Assembly: GCA_028873695.1 (NCBI GenBank)
Contig: JAPPNU010000014.1
Span: 1-56,553 of the forward strand
Reading direction: 5' to 3'
DNA from: Gemmatimonadota bacterium
Lineage (GTDB): Bacteria; Latescibacterota; UBA2968; GCA-2709665
Length of the DNA: 56,553 nucleotides
Numbering within the stretch: the stretch's first letter is position 1; each line of letters begins with the position of its first letter. Below are positions 20,415 to 29,600 of the stretch, piece by piece. Below the pieces are notes generated by a model. That model saw only the letters and a program-made list of their open reading frames with translations, ran no database searches and had not been told where the DNA came from. The position numbers were made by a program, and so were the translations under genes.

Positions 20415-21433
20415 ACCAATCCTCCGGATCTGATTTCCTGCAACGAAACGGTACGGTCTTCCTGTGCAGAGATGGAAACGGCTTCGGCGATCTCAACGTC
20501 CAGCAGGGCATCACCGGGAGGATTCAGGGCTTCACGCCGACTCTCCGTGGCATCCAGAAACGCGTGCGCCTGCCTCACCATAGACGATGGTTCCGCATCA
20601 AGGGTGCGGACTTCGGAGCGACCTTCCCTATACACTTTAATTGCTTCCTCGCCGGGCGGGCTGTCGGCACCCGTCGTGACTCCGCCTCCTGCGCAGACGA
20701 ACCGCGGGTGCGGGTCGGTCATCCCCTCCGGGCCGATATAGCTGGCCGTTGCCGAAGCGAATGCCCCGTTTTCGAATCCGATCAGCGCCCCGCATGTCTC
20801 CTCGGCAACGTGGCCGGGCGCCGTATTCCGCTTCCGGTTGGCCATCGCCGAAACGGTGGTCGGCCGTCCGAGAATCCAGCGGACCGCATTCAGATAACAG
20901 TAGCTCATGTGGGTCAGCGGCATGCCCCCGCTTGCCTCCTGGTCGTAGTACCAGGCATCCGGATCCGGGTTCCACAATGCCATGGTCACCGCCATCACCG
21001 GCGTCCCCAGTTCTCCTCCGGCCACCAGGCGCCTGATCTCTTCCCAGGCCGGGTCGTACCTGCGCTGAAACCCCGCCTCCACGATCCGCCCGGACCGGTT
21101 TGTCATCTCCACAATCCGTCTTCCGTTCTCCAGCGTCGACGCGAGACAACCGCCGATGAGCAGGTCGTAGCCGGCATCCAGCGCCCACATTGTCGCCTCG
21201 TCCTGAACGCGATGCGGTACTTCGATCAGGACGGCGTCCGGGCGGGAGCCGGCCAATTTCCGATAATCATCGCCAGAAACCGCGCACCCCAGTTCCCTCG
21301 CACATCTTTCGGCCGTCTCTCGGCGCCGGGCGGCCACGCCGCAGATTTCCGCCCGCCCGGTATCCAGAAACGCCCGGCCCCGGACCCTGGCCATATTCCC
21401 CGCGCCCACAACCGCGATTCGTGTCTTCGACAT
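20411..21433 (-). CDS. Gfo/Idh/MocA family oxidoreductase, copy 1
   Basis: A 340-residue NAD(P)-dependent oxidoreductase. The start at 21433 gives MSKTRIAVVGAGNMARVRGR, the Rossmann GxGxxA nucleotide site; the frame is open 12 codons further upstream but homology begins here. The canonical EKP motif is replaced: the segment reads LLIGGCLASTLENGRR, so the usual catalytic lysine of E-K-P is missing. The C-terminal half keeps the alpha/beta substrate domain (SGGMPLTHMSYCYLNAVRWI). Members oxidise or reduce sugars, inositols or their amino derivatives. It is coupled by ATGA to the esterase gene. The missing EKP lysine suggests altered chemistry or a non-redox role. Confidence 0.85.
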   Translation of the reverse strand: MSKTRIAVVGAGNMARVRGRAFLDTGRAEICGVAARRRETAERCARELGCAVSGDDYRKLAGSRPDAVLIEVPHRVQDEATMWALDAGYDLLIGGCLASTLENGRRIVEMTNRSGRIVEAGFQRRYDPAWEEIRRLVAGGELGTPVMAVTMALWNPDPDAWYYDQEASGGMPLTHMSYCYLNAVRWILGRPTTVSAMANRKRNTAPGHVAEETCGALIGFENGAFASATASYIGPEGMTDPHPRFVCAGGGVTTGADSPPGEEAIKVYREGRSEVRTLDAEPSSMVRQAHAFLDATESRREALNPPGDALLDVEIAEAVSISAQEDRTVSLQEIRSGGLV

Positions 21434-21689
21434 GGCGCTGCCTTTCGAATTTTCGATTGACTTCCACACGCCGGAGACGTACGCTTTGAGAAACCCTCCG
21501 ACCTTCCAATTGAAATGGCAAGGTAGTCAGCCCGTTAATAAAGCCCATCCGGGCTGCGTCCGGCCCTTATGACCGAATTACGGCGTTGCGCTCCCTCCTC
21601 GAATCCACGGATTCGATTCGGTCGCGCGCCTTGTCTTCGGCCACAATGACTCGGCCTCGCCTGCAGAGCGACTTTATCAACGGACTGCT

Positions 21690-22934
21690 ATGGCAAGGGT
21701 TGTCTTCAGATCGGTCGTTCTCGGCCTTTCAGCGGGCCTGGCGCTGGGCGGTCCTTTTTTGTTTGTGGACGCCGGGAACGCGGACGGCGAGACCCGTTCA
21801 GCGGGATACATCGGCGCACAGGCCTGCGCTGAGTGCCACCGGGACCGGTTCGAGGAGTTCCGGCGCACCGCCCACCATCTCACCTCCCGCTTTCCCGGTC
21901 CCGAATCGATCCTGGGCAGCTTCTCTCCCGATCACGCGATCGTCAGGACCCGGAACCCCAACCTCCGCTTCGAAATCACGGCCGGTAAAGACGGATTCTA
22001 TCAGACCGCAATTGTGGGAAAAGGTGAAGGGAGCTACCGGCGGACCGAGCGCATCGACATTGTGACCGGCTCGGGAAAGATCGGCCAGACCTACCTCTTC
22101 TGGCAGGGCGACCGCCTCTATCAGTTGCCCATCTCCTACTTCTCCCAGCAGCAGCGATGGATCAACAGCCCGGGCTATCCCGACGGCGAGGTGAACTTCT
22201 CACGCGGCGTCGTCCCGCGATGTCTGGAGTGCCACGCCACCTGGTTCGAATCGGAATCCTATACCAGTAACGCATACGACAAGGAACATTTCGTCCTGGG
22301 CGTCTCCTGCGAGCGCTGCCACGGGCCCGGTGCGAAACACGCGGCCTATCAGCGCGCCCATCCCGACGCAAAGGACATGCCGCACATCCTGCACCCCGGC
22401 GGACTCGACCCGCCCCGGCTGATCGACCTCTGCGCGCAATGCCATTCAGGCGTCGGTGTGCCCAGCCGGCGGCCTTTCTCCTTTCGACCCGGCGAGTCCC
22501 TGAGCGATTATCTCGAACTGGACGACCACGAAGAGTTGAACAGGATCGGGGTCCACAGTACCAACCAGTTGCCGCGGCTGACCAAATCGAAGTGTTTCGA
22601 GCAGAGTTCGGCGATGACATGCATCACCTGCCACAACCCGCACACCCTCGAGCGTGGAAACCTTTCCCTGTTTTCCCGGCGTTGCGCGGCGTGCCACCAA
22701 ACGCACGCCTGCGGTATGTCCGCCGAACTCGGTGACGCGATGCGGTCCAACTGCATCGACTGCCACATGCCCCGGAAACAGGACCTGGAAACGGAATTCG
22801 AAACCGCCGAGGATTTCCAGTTTCCGACCATGCGGGACCACTTCATCGCCATCTATCCGGAAATCAGCCGGCGCCTGGCGCCGGATTTTCTGCACCCGGA
22901 GAAAACCACGCCACCTCAACAGGGGGGACACTGA
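21690..22934 (+). CDS. Heptahaem c-type cytochrome
   Basis: A 414-residue exported protein (hydrophobic leader VVLGLSAGLALGGPFLFVDA). Seven CxxCH haem-binding motifs are visible at residues 46, 178, 207, 248, 311, 332 and 355, in the style of cytochrome c554-like multihaem proteins. It should carry electrons in the periplasm; a donor or acceptor cannot be read from the sequence. It is the first gene of a plus-strand trio in an otherwise minus-strand region and its stop lies one base before the DUF4838 start. Multihaem cytochromes beside polysaccharide genes are unusual. The ribosome-binding site is weak, so the start is moderately secure; the leader supports it. The 256 bases upstream hold no gene. 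Confidence 0.88.
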   Translation: MARVVFRSVVLGLSAGLALGGPFLFVDAGNADGETRSAGYIGAQACAECHRDRFEEFRRTAHHLTSRFPGPESILGSFSPDHAIVRTRNPNLRFEITAGKDGFYQTAIVGKGEGSYRRTERIDIVTGSGKIGQTYLFWQGDRLYQLPISYFSQQQRWINSPGYPDGEVNFSRGVVPRCLECHATWFESESYTSNAYDKEHFVLGVSCERCHGPGAKHAAYQRAHPDAKDMPHILHPGGLDPPRLIDLCAQCHSGVGVPSRRPFSFRPGESLSDYLELDDHEELNRIGVHSTNQLPRLTKSKCFEQSSAMTCITCHNPHTLERGNLSLFSRRCAACHQTHACGMSAELGDAMRSNCIDCHMPRKQDLETEFETAEDFQFPTMRDHFIAIYPEISRRLAPDFLHPEKTTPPQQGGH

Positions 22935-22935
22935 T

Positions 22936-24756
22936 ATGCGTCAATACAGAACGCTCACGCTGGCGGACAGGGGTCAGCCCCGCACCGCCATCGTCGTCCC
23001 GGCCGGCGCCGGAGAGATCCTCCGCGACGCTGCCGGCGAACTGCAGACGGCGCTCGAAAAGATGACAGGCATGGCGCCCCCGATGGGCGCAGACGGCGGA
23101 AAGCCCGCGCCACGAGGCAGGACCGCCATCCACGTCGGTCTCACCGCGTACGCCCGGTCGCTGAACCTGGATGCCGGAGACGCGGGTGTCGAGGGCTACC
23201 GCATCCACACCGCCGGAAGGGACCTCTTCATCCTCGGCGGAAGCGACAGCGGCACGGCATACGGCGTCTACGGCCTGTTGGAAGACCATCTCGGCGCTCG
23301 CTGGTTCATGCCGGGGGAACTCTTCGAAGACATCCCGATGCAAACCACCCTTAGAATCGCGCCGATAAACGAAACCAGAACCCCCGACTTCCTCTTCCGC
23401 GTCTTCAGCGGAATCGGGGGGTCGGAGGGGCATCGCTGGGAACGCCGCAACCGCGTTTCCAGCCGCAGGCACGAACTGCCCTATGCCGGCTTCCACCACG
23501 CCCTGTACAAGATTTTCCCCGTTGCCCAATACGGAGAGACCCATCCGGAGTATTACGCGCTTATCGACGGGGAGCGGCTCCTCCCGGAAAGCGACGCCGT
23601 AAGCAACGGTCTGTTCGGCCAACCCTGCACGAGCAACCCCGAGGTCGTCGATATCACCATCACGGCCACGCGCGCCTACTTCGACGAACACCCCGAGGCG
23701 CACTGCTTCTCGCTGGGGATGAATGACAACGGGAATTTCTGCCTTTGCGACAACTGCCGCGCCCTGGACATTCCGGATCTCACGTTCCGGGGGCGTCCGA
23801 TCTATTCCGACCGGTGGTTCACCTACTTCAACGCCGTCGCACGCGCGCTGCAGGCGTCCCATCCCGGGAAATTCGTGGGTTGTCTGGCCTACCATAACGT
23901 CGAGGAACCGCCCAGACGCATCGAACGCCTCGAGCCCAACGCCGCCATCTACCTGACGCAGGACACCGCGCAGCACCTGGATCCGGAATATCGGGATAAG
24001 GACCGGGAATTCATCCTCTCGTGGCTCAAGCAGTGCGACCACGTCTGCAAGTACGACTATTACGGCCTGGGCTGGGTATTGCCGCGCTACTTTCCGGGGC
24101 TGATGGCCGACGACATCAAGTTCCAGCACGGTGCGGGCGTCAAGGGCTTCTATGCCGAAGCCTATCCCCACTGGCCGGCAGCCGGGCCGCAGATCTGGCT
24201 GGCATCCAAACTCTGGTGGGACGCCGGACAGGACCCGGAAAAGCTCCTCGATGAGTTCTTTTCGCGACTGTTCGGCGCGGCGGCGGGCGAGATGCGCGCC
24301 TTCTACGACCTTCTCGAAGCCATCTGGCGTCGCCCGCGGGATGGCCGGTGGTTCCAGGGCCTGCGCGGGTTGCACGACCAGGTACCCTGTTACACGACCG
24401 ACGACGCGGACGACCTCCAAGCCGCTCTCTCACGCGCATACAGGGCCACGCGCGACCCGCTTGTCCGGTTGAGAATCGACTACATCCGCCGCTGGTTTAC
24501 CTTTCCCGCAACCCTCATCCGCGGCTGGCATATCGCCGACGAAGTCCTGGGGATGCGACCGGGGCCCGCGGCCAGGCAGAGGGCGGCGGAACTGCGGAAA
24601 CTCAGGCCGCGCCTTAAAAAGGTACACCGCCACGCCGTGCTGGAGGACCGCAACATGCCCAAGTCCGCCTATTTCAACGACGGCAGGTACGAGGCGCGGG
24701 TCGCGGACCCGTGGACGGAGAAGGTCGATGAAGCACTGGCGCACGCGGGCGAATAA
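22936..24756 (+). CDS. DUF4838 alpha-glucuronidase-like protein
   Basis: A 606-residue protein. Residues 10-130 form a GH67-N-like domain (IVVPAGAGEILRDAAGELQT, then LFILGGSDSGTAYGVYGLLE); the following catalytic-like part is DUF4838, with the signature SLGMNDNGNFCLCDNCRALD near residue 265 and DTAQHLDPEYRDKDREF later. DUF4838 proteins are barrel proteins related to alpha-glucuronidases; activity is unproven. The start ATG at 22936 follows AGGGGGG by about 8 bases; the frame is open further upstream, but that part is only a shadow of the cytochrome gene. No signal peptide is seen, so it is probably cytoplasmic. It may remove terminal uronic acids from oligosaccharides. Confidence 0.85.
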   Translation: MRQYRTLTLADRGQPRTAIVVPAGAGEILRDAAGELQTALEKMTGMAPPMGADGGKPAPRGRTAIHVGLTAYARSLNLDAGDAGVEGYRIHTAGRDLFILGGSDSGTAYGVYGLLEDHLGARWFMPGELFEDIPMQTTLRIAPINETRTPDFLFRVFSGIGGSEGHRWERRNRVSSRRHELPYAGFHHALYKIFPVAQYGETHPEYYALIDGERLLPESDAVSNGLFGQPCTSNPEVVDITITATRAYFDEHPEAHCFSLGMNDNGNFCLCDNCRALDIPDLTFRGRPIYSDRWFTYFNAVARALQASHPGKFVGCLAYHNVEEPPRRIERLEPNAAIYLTQDTAQHLDPEYRDKDREFILSWLKQCDHVCKYDYYGLGWVLPRYFPGLMADDIKFQHGAGVKGFYAEAYPHWPAAGPQIWLASKLWWDAGQDPEKLLDEFFSRLFGAAAGEMRAFYDLLEAIWRRPRDGRWFQGLRGLHDQVPCYTTDDADDLQAALSRAYRATRDPLVRLRIDYIRRWFTFPATLIRGWHIADEVLGMRPGPAARQRAAELRKLRPRLKKVHRHAVLEDRNMPKSAYFNDGRYEARVADPWTEKVDEALAHAGE

Positions 24757-24858
24757 CCGGCATCCCTGTTCGGCGCCGCCCCGCCCTGAAACGGGGATCC
24801 AAAGCGGTACGAGGGCGAATATGAAGTCCGCAAGACGTCTCAGAAAAAGGAGAATCCC

Positions 24859-25692
24859 ATGACCGTGAAATCCGTGTATATGATGACCGATCTGGAAGGC
24901 GTGGCCGGCGTCGACGATTGGGACCCGAGGCACCGGGAAGATGCGACAACGGCCAAAGGCGTGTACGATCGCGCAGAGATGCAGCGGCTGTTGACTGGCG
25001 AAGTCAATGCCGCGGCCGAAGGCTTGTTTGCCGCAGGTGTCGAAGAAGTGATCATCAATGACGCGCATGGCGCCGGGCGCACCATTCTGTCAGAAGAACT
25101 GGTCTCCGGCGTAAAACTGGTGCAAGGCGTCAAGCGGCCGTGCTGGTTGCCGGGCCTGTCCCCCGGATTCGACGCATTGATTCAGGTGGGCATGCACGCT
25201 ATGACCGGCACGCCCAACGGATGCCTCGCACACTCGATGAGCCGCGATATCATCTACCGCGTCAACGGCGAAGAAGTCGGCGAGATGGAAATGGCCGCGT
25301 ACCTGTGCGGTCATCTGGGCGTTCCCTGGGTCTTTACATCGGGCGATCTGCACGCGTGTACCGAATCCGAACGATGGGTCAGCGGCATCGTCACGGCGCC
25401 GGTAAAGGAAGGCCTGGGAGAATTATGCGCCTTGCACATGGCGCCGGCAGATGCCCGCGCCCTGATCAAGGCACGCGTCCAGGAAGCCGTGGCGGTCGCA
25501 AATGACATCGAACCGCTCGTTGCGACGAGTCCCGTGGTAATGGAGGTGACGCGTCCCGAACCCCATCGACTCTCCGTGCGGGAAGGGGTCGAGCGGGTGG
25601 ACGACGTGACGAATCGGTGCAAAGGCGAGTCCTTCTGGCAGGTATTTCACAACCTGTTTTATGGAAAGCCCGATTTCCCGGTTCCGGCGTAA
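24859..25692 (+). CDS. M55 family D-aminopeptidase (DppA-like)
   Basis: A 277-residue M55 metallopeptidase. Expected zinc ligands are visible in order: Asp11 and Glu13 (MMTDLEGVAG), His70 (NDAHGAGR), His113 (VGMHAMTG) and Glu142 (GEEVGEMEMAA); the candidate catalytic His125 is in LAHSMSRD. DppA removes D-amino acids from peptides, usually as a decamer. A clear AAGGAG precedes the ATG. It is 102 bases after the DUF4838 gene and probably shares its transcript, then converges on the PhyH gene at 25738. M55 genes often accompany peptide or murein-fragment uptake; here the partners are glycan genes, so a glycopeptide or murein-type substrate is a possible link. Confidence 0.9.
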   Translation: MTVKSVYMMTDLEGVAGVDDWDPRHREDATTAKGVYDRAEMQRLLTGEVNAAAEGLFAAGVEEVIINDAHGAGRTILSEELVSGVKLVQGVKRPCWLPGLSPGFDALIQVGMHAMTGTPNGCLAHSMSRDIIYRVNGEEVGEMEMAAYLCGHLGVPWVFTSGDLHACTESERWVSGIVTAPVKEGLGELCALHMAPADARALIKARVQEAVAVANDIEPLVATSPVVMEVTRPEPHRLSVREGVERVDDVTNRCKGESFWQVFHNLFYGKPDFPVPA

Positions 25693-25737
25693 TGGACCGG
25701 GCGGGTTTCGGTGATCGCGGCGCCCGGCACAGGGCGG

Positions 25738-26601
25738 CTATTCGTAAAGAAGCCGATCCACCTTCCGCATCAGTACCAGCCAGTCCAGGTGTGTTTTCGC
25801 CACACGCTCCGGGTGCGCCCTGCTGCGCGCGAGGAATCCCGGCACCTCGTCCCTTCCGGTTGGCTTTGACGGATCCGAGTAGCGGATGTCCACGCTCCAG
25901 CGGACGCGGTCCGTCCGGTTGGGAAAGGACCGGTGCGCCGTCTTGTGCTGGAACACCACCAGGCCGCCCTTCCGCACCGGACATGCGATGGGCTCCCCAT
26001 CCGGAACCCACCCTTCCCGGATCCCCGCGTTCGGATAGCCCGCCACGTCTCCGTGCGGTTTGAGACCGGCGCGGTGGCTCCCCGGAATCACCTCCAGGCA
26101 TCCGTTCTCCACGCGAACGTCCACCAGCGGAATCCAGAAGTTCACCATGAACGTGGCTTCCGCCTCGGGATGCAGGAACCCCAGGTCCTGGTGCCACGGG
26201 ATCTGCGACCGGACCTCATTGGGCATCTTCGCCTGGCAGTTGAACTGGGGATGGGCCAGGATCTCCGGACCGATGACGGATTCCACGATGTCCAGAATTG
26301 CCGGGTTCGTGATCACGGAAAACATCCCGGCCGTCTTCAGGCGCTTTCCCGTCACCGCCTTCTCGATTTCCGATGCATCGTCCATCGCGTCCCGCAGACA
26401 AGCCAGTCGCCGGTCGAAAGGCGCACTCTCGAAGGGATCGGACAACCTGCCATTGGCGTGGGCTGCACGCGCCTTACGATCGATGCCCCCGGCGATGTCG
26501 TCGATCAGCGGCTGCAGGTCCCGGGGTGCCAGCACGTCCTCCAGAAGCAGATAGCCGTCGTTCATGAACGCGGAGAGCTGCTGTTGGTTCAGCCCGGCCA
26601 T
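25738..26601 (-). CDS. Phytanoyl-CoA dioxygenase (PhyH) family protein, copy 2
   Basis: A 287-residue PhyH protein: FMNDGYLLLEDVLAPRDL at the N-terminus, the metal motif WHQDLGFL (His and Asp) near residue 138, VENGCLEVIPGSHRAGL, and the distal FQHKTAHRSFPN with the final histidine, followed by the 2-oxoglutarate arginine in RVRWSVDIRY. The active site looks intact. It differs strongly from copies 1 and 3, so these are not recent duplicates. It lies 63 bases downstream of the giant lyase gene on the same strand and may be the last gene of that transcript. The substrate is unknown. The start has only a weak ribosome-binding site. Confidence 0.88.
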   Translation of the reverse strand: MAGLNQQQLSAFMNDGYLLLEDVLAPRDLQPLIDDIAGGIDRKARAAHANGRLSDPFESAPFDRRLACLRDAMDDASEIEKAVTGKRLKTAGMFSVITNPAILDIVESVIGPEILAHPQFNCQAKMPNEVRSQIPWHQDLGFLHPEAEATFMVNFWIPLVDVRVENGCLEVIPGSHRAGLKPHGDVAGYPNAGIREGWVPDGEPIACPVRKGGLVVFQHKTAHRSFPNRTDRVRWSVDIRYSDPSKPTGRDEVPGFLARSRAHPERVAKTHLDWLVLMRKVDRLLYE

Positions 26602-26664
26602 AATCGCAATCTCACGAAATCGTCCTTTGGACCCCGCGCGAGGTTTCGCGCTGACGATCGGTAT

Positions 26665-29600
26665 CTAACCGACCGGCTGGAACGACGTCACGGTCCCCGC
26701 CGACGTGGCGCACACGACCCGGTCTCCGTCGGCGCGAAGGTACGTCACTTCCCCGCCGACCCGGTCCCCGGCAATCAGGCCGCCGTCCCTGTCATAGGTC
26801 CGGATCTCACCCGTATCGAAACCCACCAGAATCTTCACGGAATCGTTGTCCCGTACCGTGGTCAACCATGTGATTTTGTCCACCAGGTCCCGCCGCCAGA
26901 TCACCTCTCCGTCTCCCGCGATGCAGACAAGCTGCCCCACGTCGCTGCCCGCGATCACCTCCGACCGTCCGTCGCCGTTCACGTCCGCCAGGGCGATATC
27001 CTCAACCTCGCCCCCCATGTTCACGCGCCAGGAAAGGGCCCCCATTCTGCCCGGGCGGCTGCTGAACGTCCCCGGGCCCGAGAATTTCCCGGCGCCCCCG
27101 ACGCCCGTCTGTCCGAACAATTCCCCGGTCGTCGCGGCGTTTACCGCGCGCCAGTCGCCATAGACCACTTCCAGCGCGCCGTCTCCGTCGATATCCGCGG
27201 ACAGGATCGTCGGCGAGACGCAGCCCGTGCTCCGCCGCCAGCGCGCGGTACCGTCCGGATTGAGGCAATTGATCGTGTAATACTCGGTTCCCACCAGGAT
27301 CTCGTCCTTGCCGTCGCCGTCCAGGTCCACGGCCAGGCATCCCGTAATACAATGGTAATGGGTCTCCGTCTGCCACTTCAAAGACCCGTCAGCCTCGAAC
27401 GCGTGAAACAGCCATCCTTCGGCGCCGGTCAGCACCTGCCTCCTGCCGTCGCCGTCGAGATCGGCCGACGACACGGTCGTCAACCGCTGCGGGCGCATCC
27501 CGCTTCCGGGCGGAAACTCGTGCTCCCAGCGCACCCCGCCTGCGGCGTCCAGAACATACAGCCTGCAGTCGCGGGTTCCGACAACCGCTTCGGACGCGCC
27601 GTCCCCGTCGACGTCCGAAAGGTGAACCGCACGGACCTCGCCACCCGCGTCGAACGACCAGGCCTCGGCTCCGCCCGCGTCATGCAGGCGGACGCCCCCG
27701 TCCAATGTCCCCGAAAGCGTCAGGCCTGCTCCGTCGGAATCGACGGCCGTCACCCCCGATCCGGCGTCGAACGCCCACGCCGCATCCAGACCGGATCGGG
27801 GGACGGACTCCCGGCGTCCGGCCGCAGGCGCTTCCGGGCGGGACGGCGTATCACGCAACAACCGGTCGAACGTACCGGGCCGGCGCGGCGAGACCTCCAG
27901 ATCGTGGCGGCCGGCCGGCACCGTGAACCAGAGCAGCTTTCCTTCGCCGCCGCCCGAGACCGCCTCGCCGTTCACACGGACGCCGTCGGCGCGGATGCCC
28001 ACGCGCGTCTCCGTGCGCGTTTCGATGATTCCCTTCCCCCGCGCCAGATCCATCTCCACGGAAACGGGCTCCCAACTCCTGAACAACGGCCCTTCCCACG
28101 AGAGCGCGGTTCCCTCCACGAGGGCGAACCCGTCCCTGTCGATCCGGAACAGTTTCCCGTCCGCCTGCAGTTCGCCGGTATCCGGCGGGCAGGTTCCCGC
28201 CATCACCGCCTCGCCCGAATGCCGGTCCCGGATCAGGGCGACGGTAGGGCCCGCGCGTTCGAGGTCGAACGCCTGGTCCATGCCGTCGTTGGACGGATAC
28301 AGCAGGTTCACGAACGTCGTCCGTTCACCGGCGTCCAGTTGGATTCGCTTCTTCTGGTGCCACATCCGCACCGTCCCGTCCGCGTGCTCGTAACTCTCCC
28401 AGTTGTTTTCCCAGTCCGGTGCAAAGTCGGCCTCCCGGTCGGTCAGCGATTTCTCGGAACCGTCCGCGTTCGCAATGTGGAACCGCTCGCCGTCCTGTTC
28501 GATGCGCAATTCGCCGTCCTCAACGGCCGCCTGTCCCAGCACCCGCCAGATGGCGTCCAGCAGGAAGTCGCCCGCTTCGAGCGCCTGTACCGTATCGATC
28601 ACAAGAAAATACGAACCCTTCCGCCAGAAGATGCTTCGCGCCCAGTCCGCGCCGTTGTCTCCCGGCGACACCGTCTGGCTGTATCCCCAGTCTTCGAAAT
28701 CCGCGATTGCCCGGAGCGCCACCTGGCCCGGTTTGGGATAACACGTCCCATCTTTGACGATCACCACCGAGTTGTGATATCGCGCCAGCCGCCGGATGTA
28801 GTCCAGGTCCGCCAGCCAGATACGGTCGTTCCAGCACAGCCGGATGATCGAATTGCCGTCCTCCTGGGAATGGGAGAATCCCGTCGGTCCGTCGATCAGC
28901 AGGTACTCGCTGCGCCGGTCGAAGCTGCGCCGGAACGCCAGCTTGTCGAACGCCTCGGATAGGAGTACGGACGATTCCACCAGGGGGTCTCCGTGGTATT
29001 GTTCCGTGTTTCGGGCACGCTCGGTCGCAAGTTCGTGCGCGGCCCCGTCCAGCATGGACGCGCGCACCCCCAGCAGTTCCGAGGGTTCGACCGGCGCCAC
29101 GTCCTTGAAGAAAAACCCGTCGTACACTTCCCAGCCGCCGATCCCCCAGTTCGTGCGCCGGCGGAACGAATCCCGCCACTCCTGGCCCTGCGCCATCCAG
29201 TTGTAGAGCCAGCGGTACCGTCCGTCGTTGTAGAACCACGCGCCGATCGCCGCGGTCTGCAGTCCGCTGGGACGGCTGGAGCGGGCGGCCCTGTATGCGC
29301 CGACGTCGCCGTACGTGCAGTCGTCGCCCCGGCTGTCGATGGTCAGAACGGCGCTGTCCAGCAGCCGCGCGAGATGGCCGTCTTCCAGGTACGAGAGATC
29401 GTCCGTCATCAACCCGTACTTGATCAGGTGTCCCGGGGTGATCCACACGTACCCCGTGCCCGCGTTGTCGTTCGGCTTGTAGGACCTTGCGTGCAGTTCC
29501 AGCGTGCGGTGCGCGAGGGGCAGTTTTTCGTCGAAATCCGTCAGCCCGTAGTACTTCTTGAAATACCGCGCGCCGGAAAACAGGCTCAACGCCGCGAAAC

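Noticed and set aside
25933..28962. Very long plus-strand open frame opposite the PhyH copy 2 and giant lyase 1 genes (similar ones opposite 46.7-48.6 and 51.9-54.7 kb)
   Set aside because: These are antisense shadows caused by high GC at third codon positions. They match no family and overlap genes with clear domains and ribosome-binding sites.
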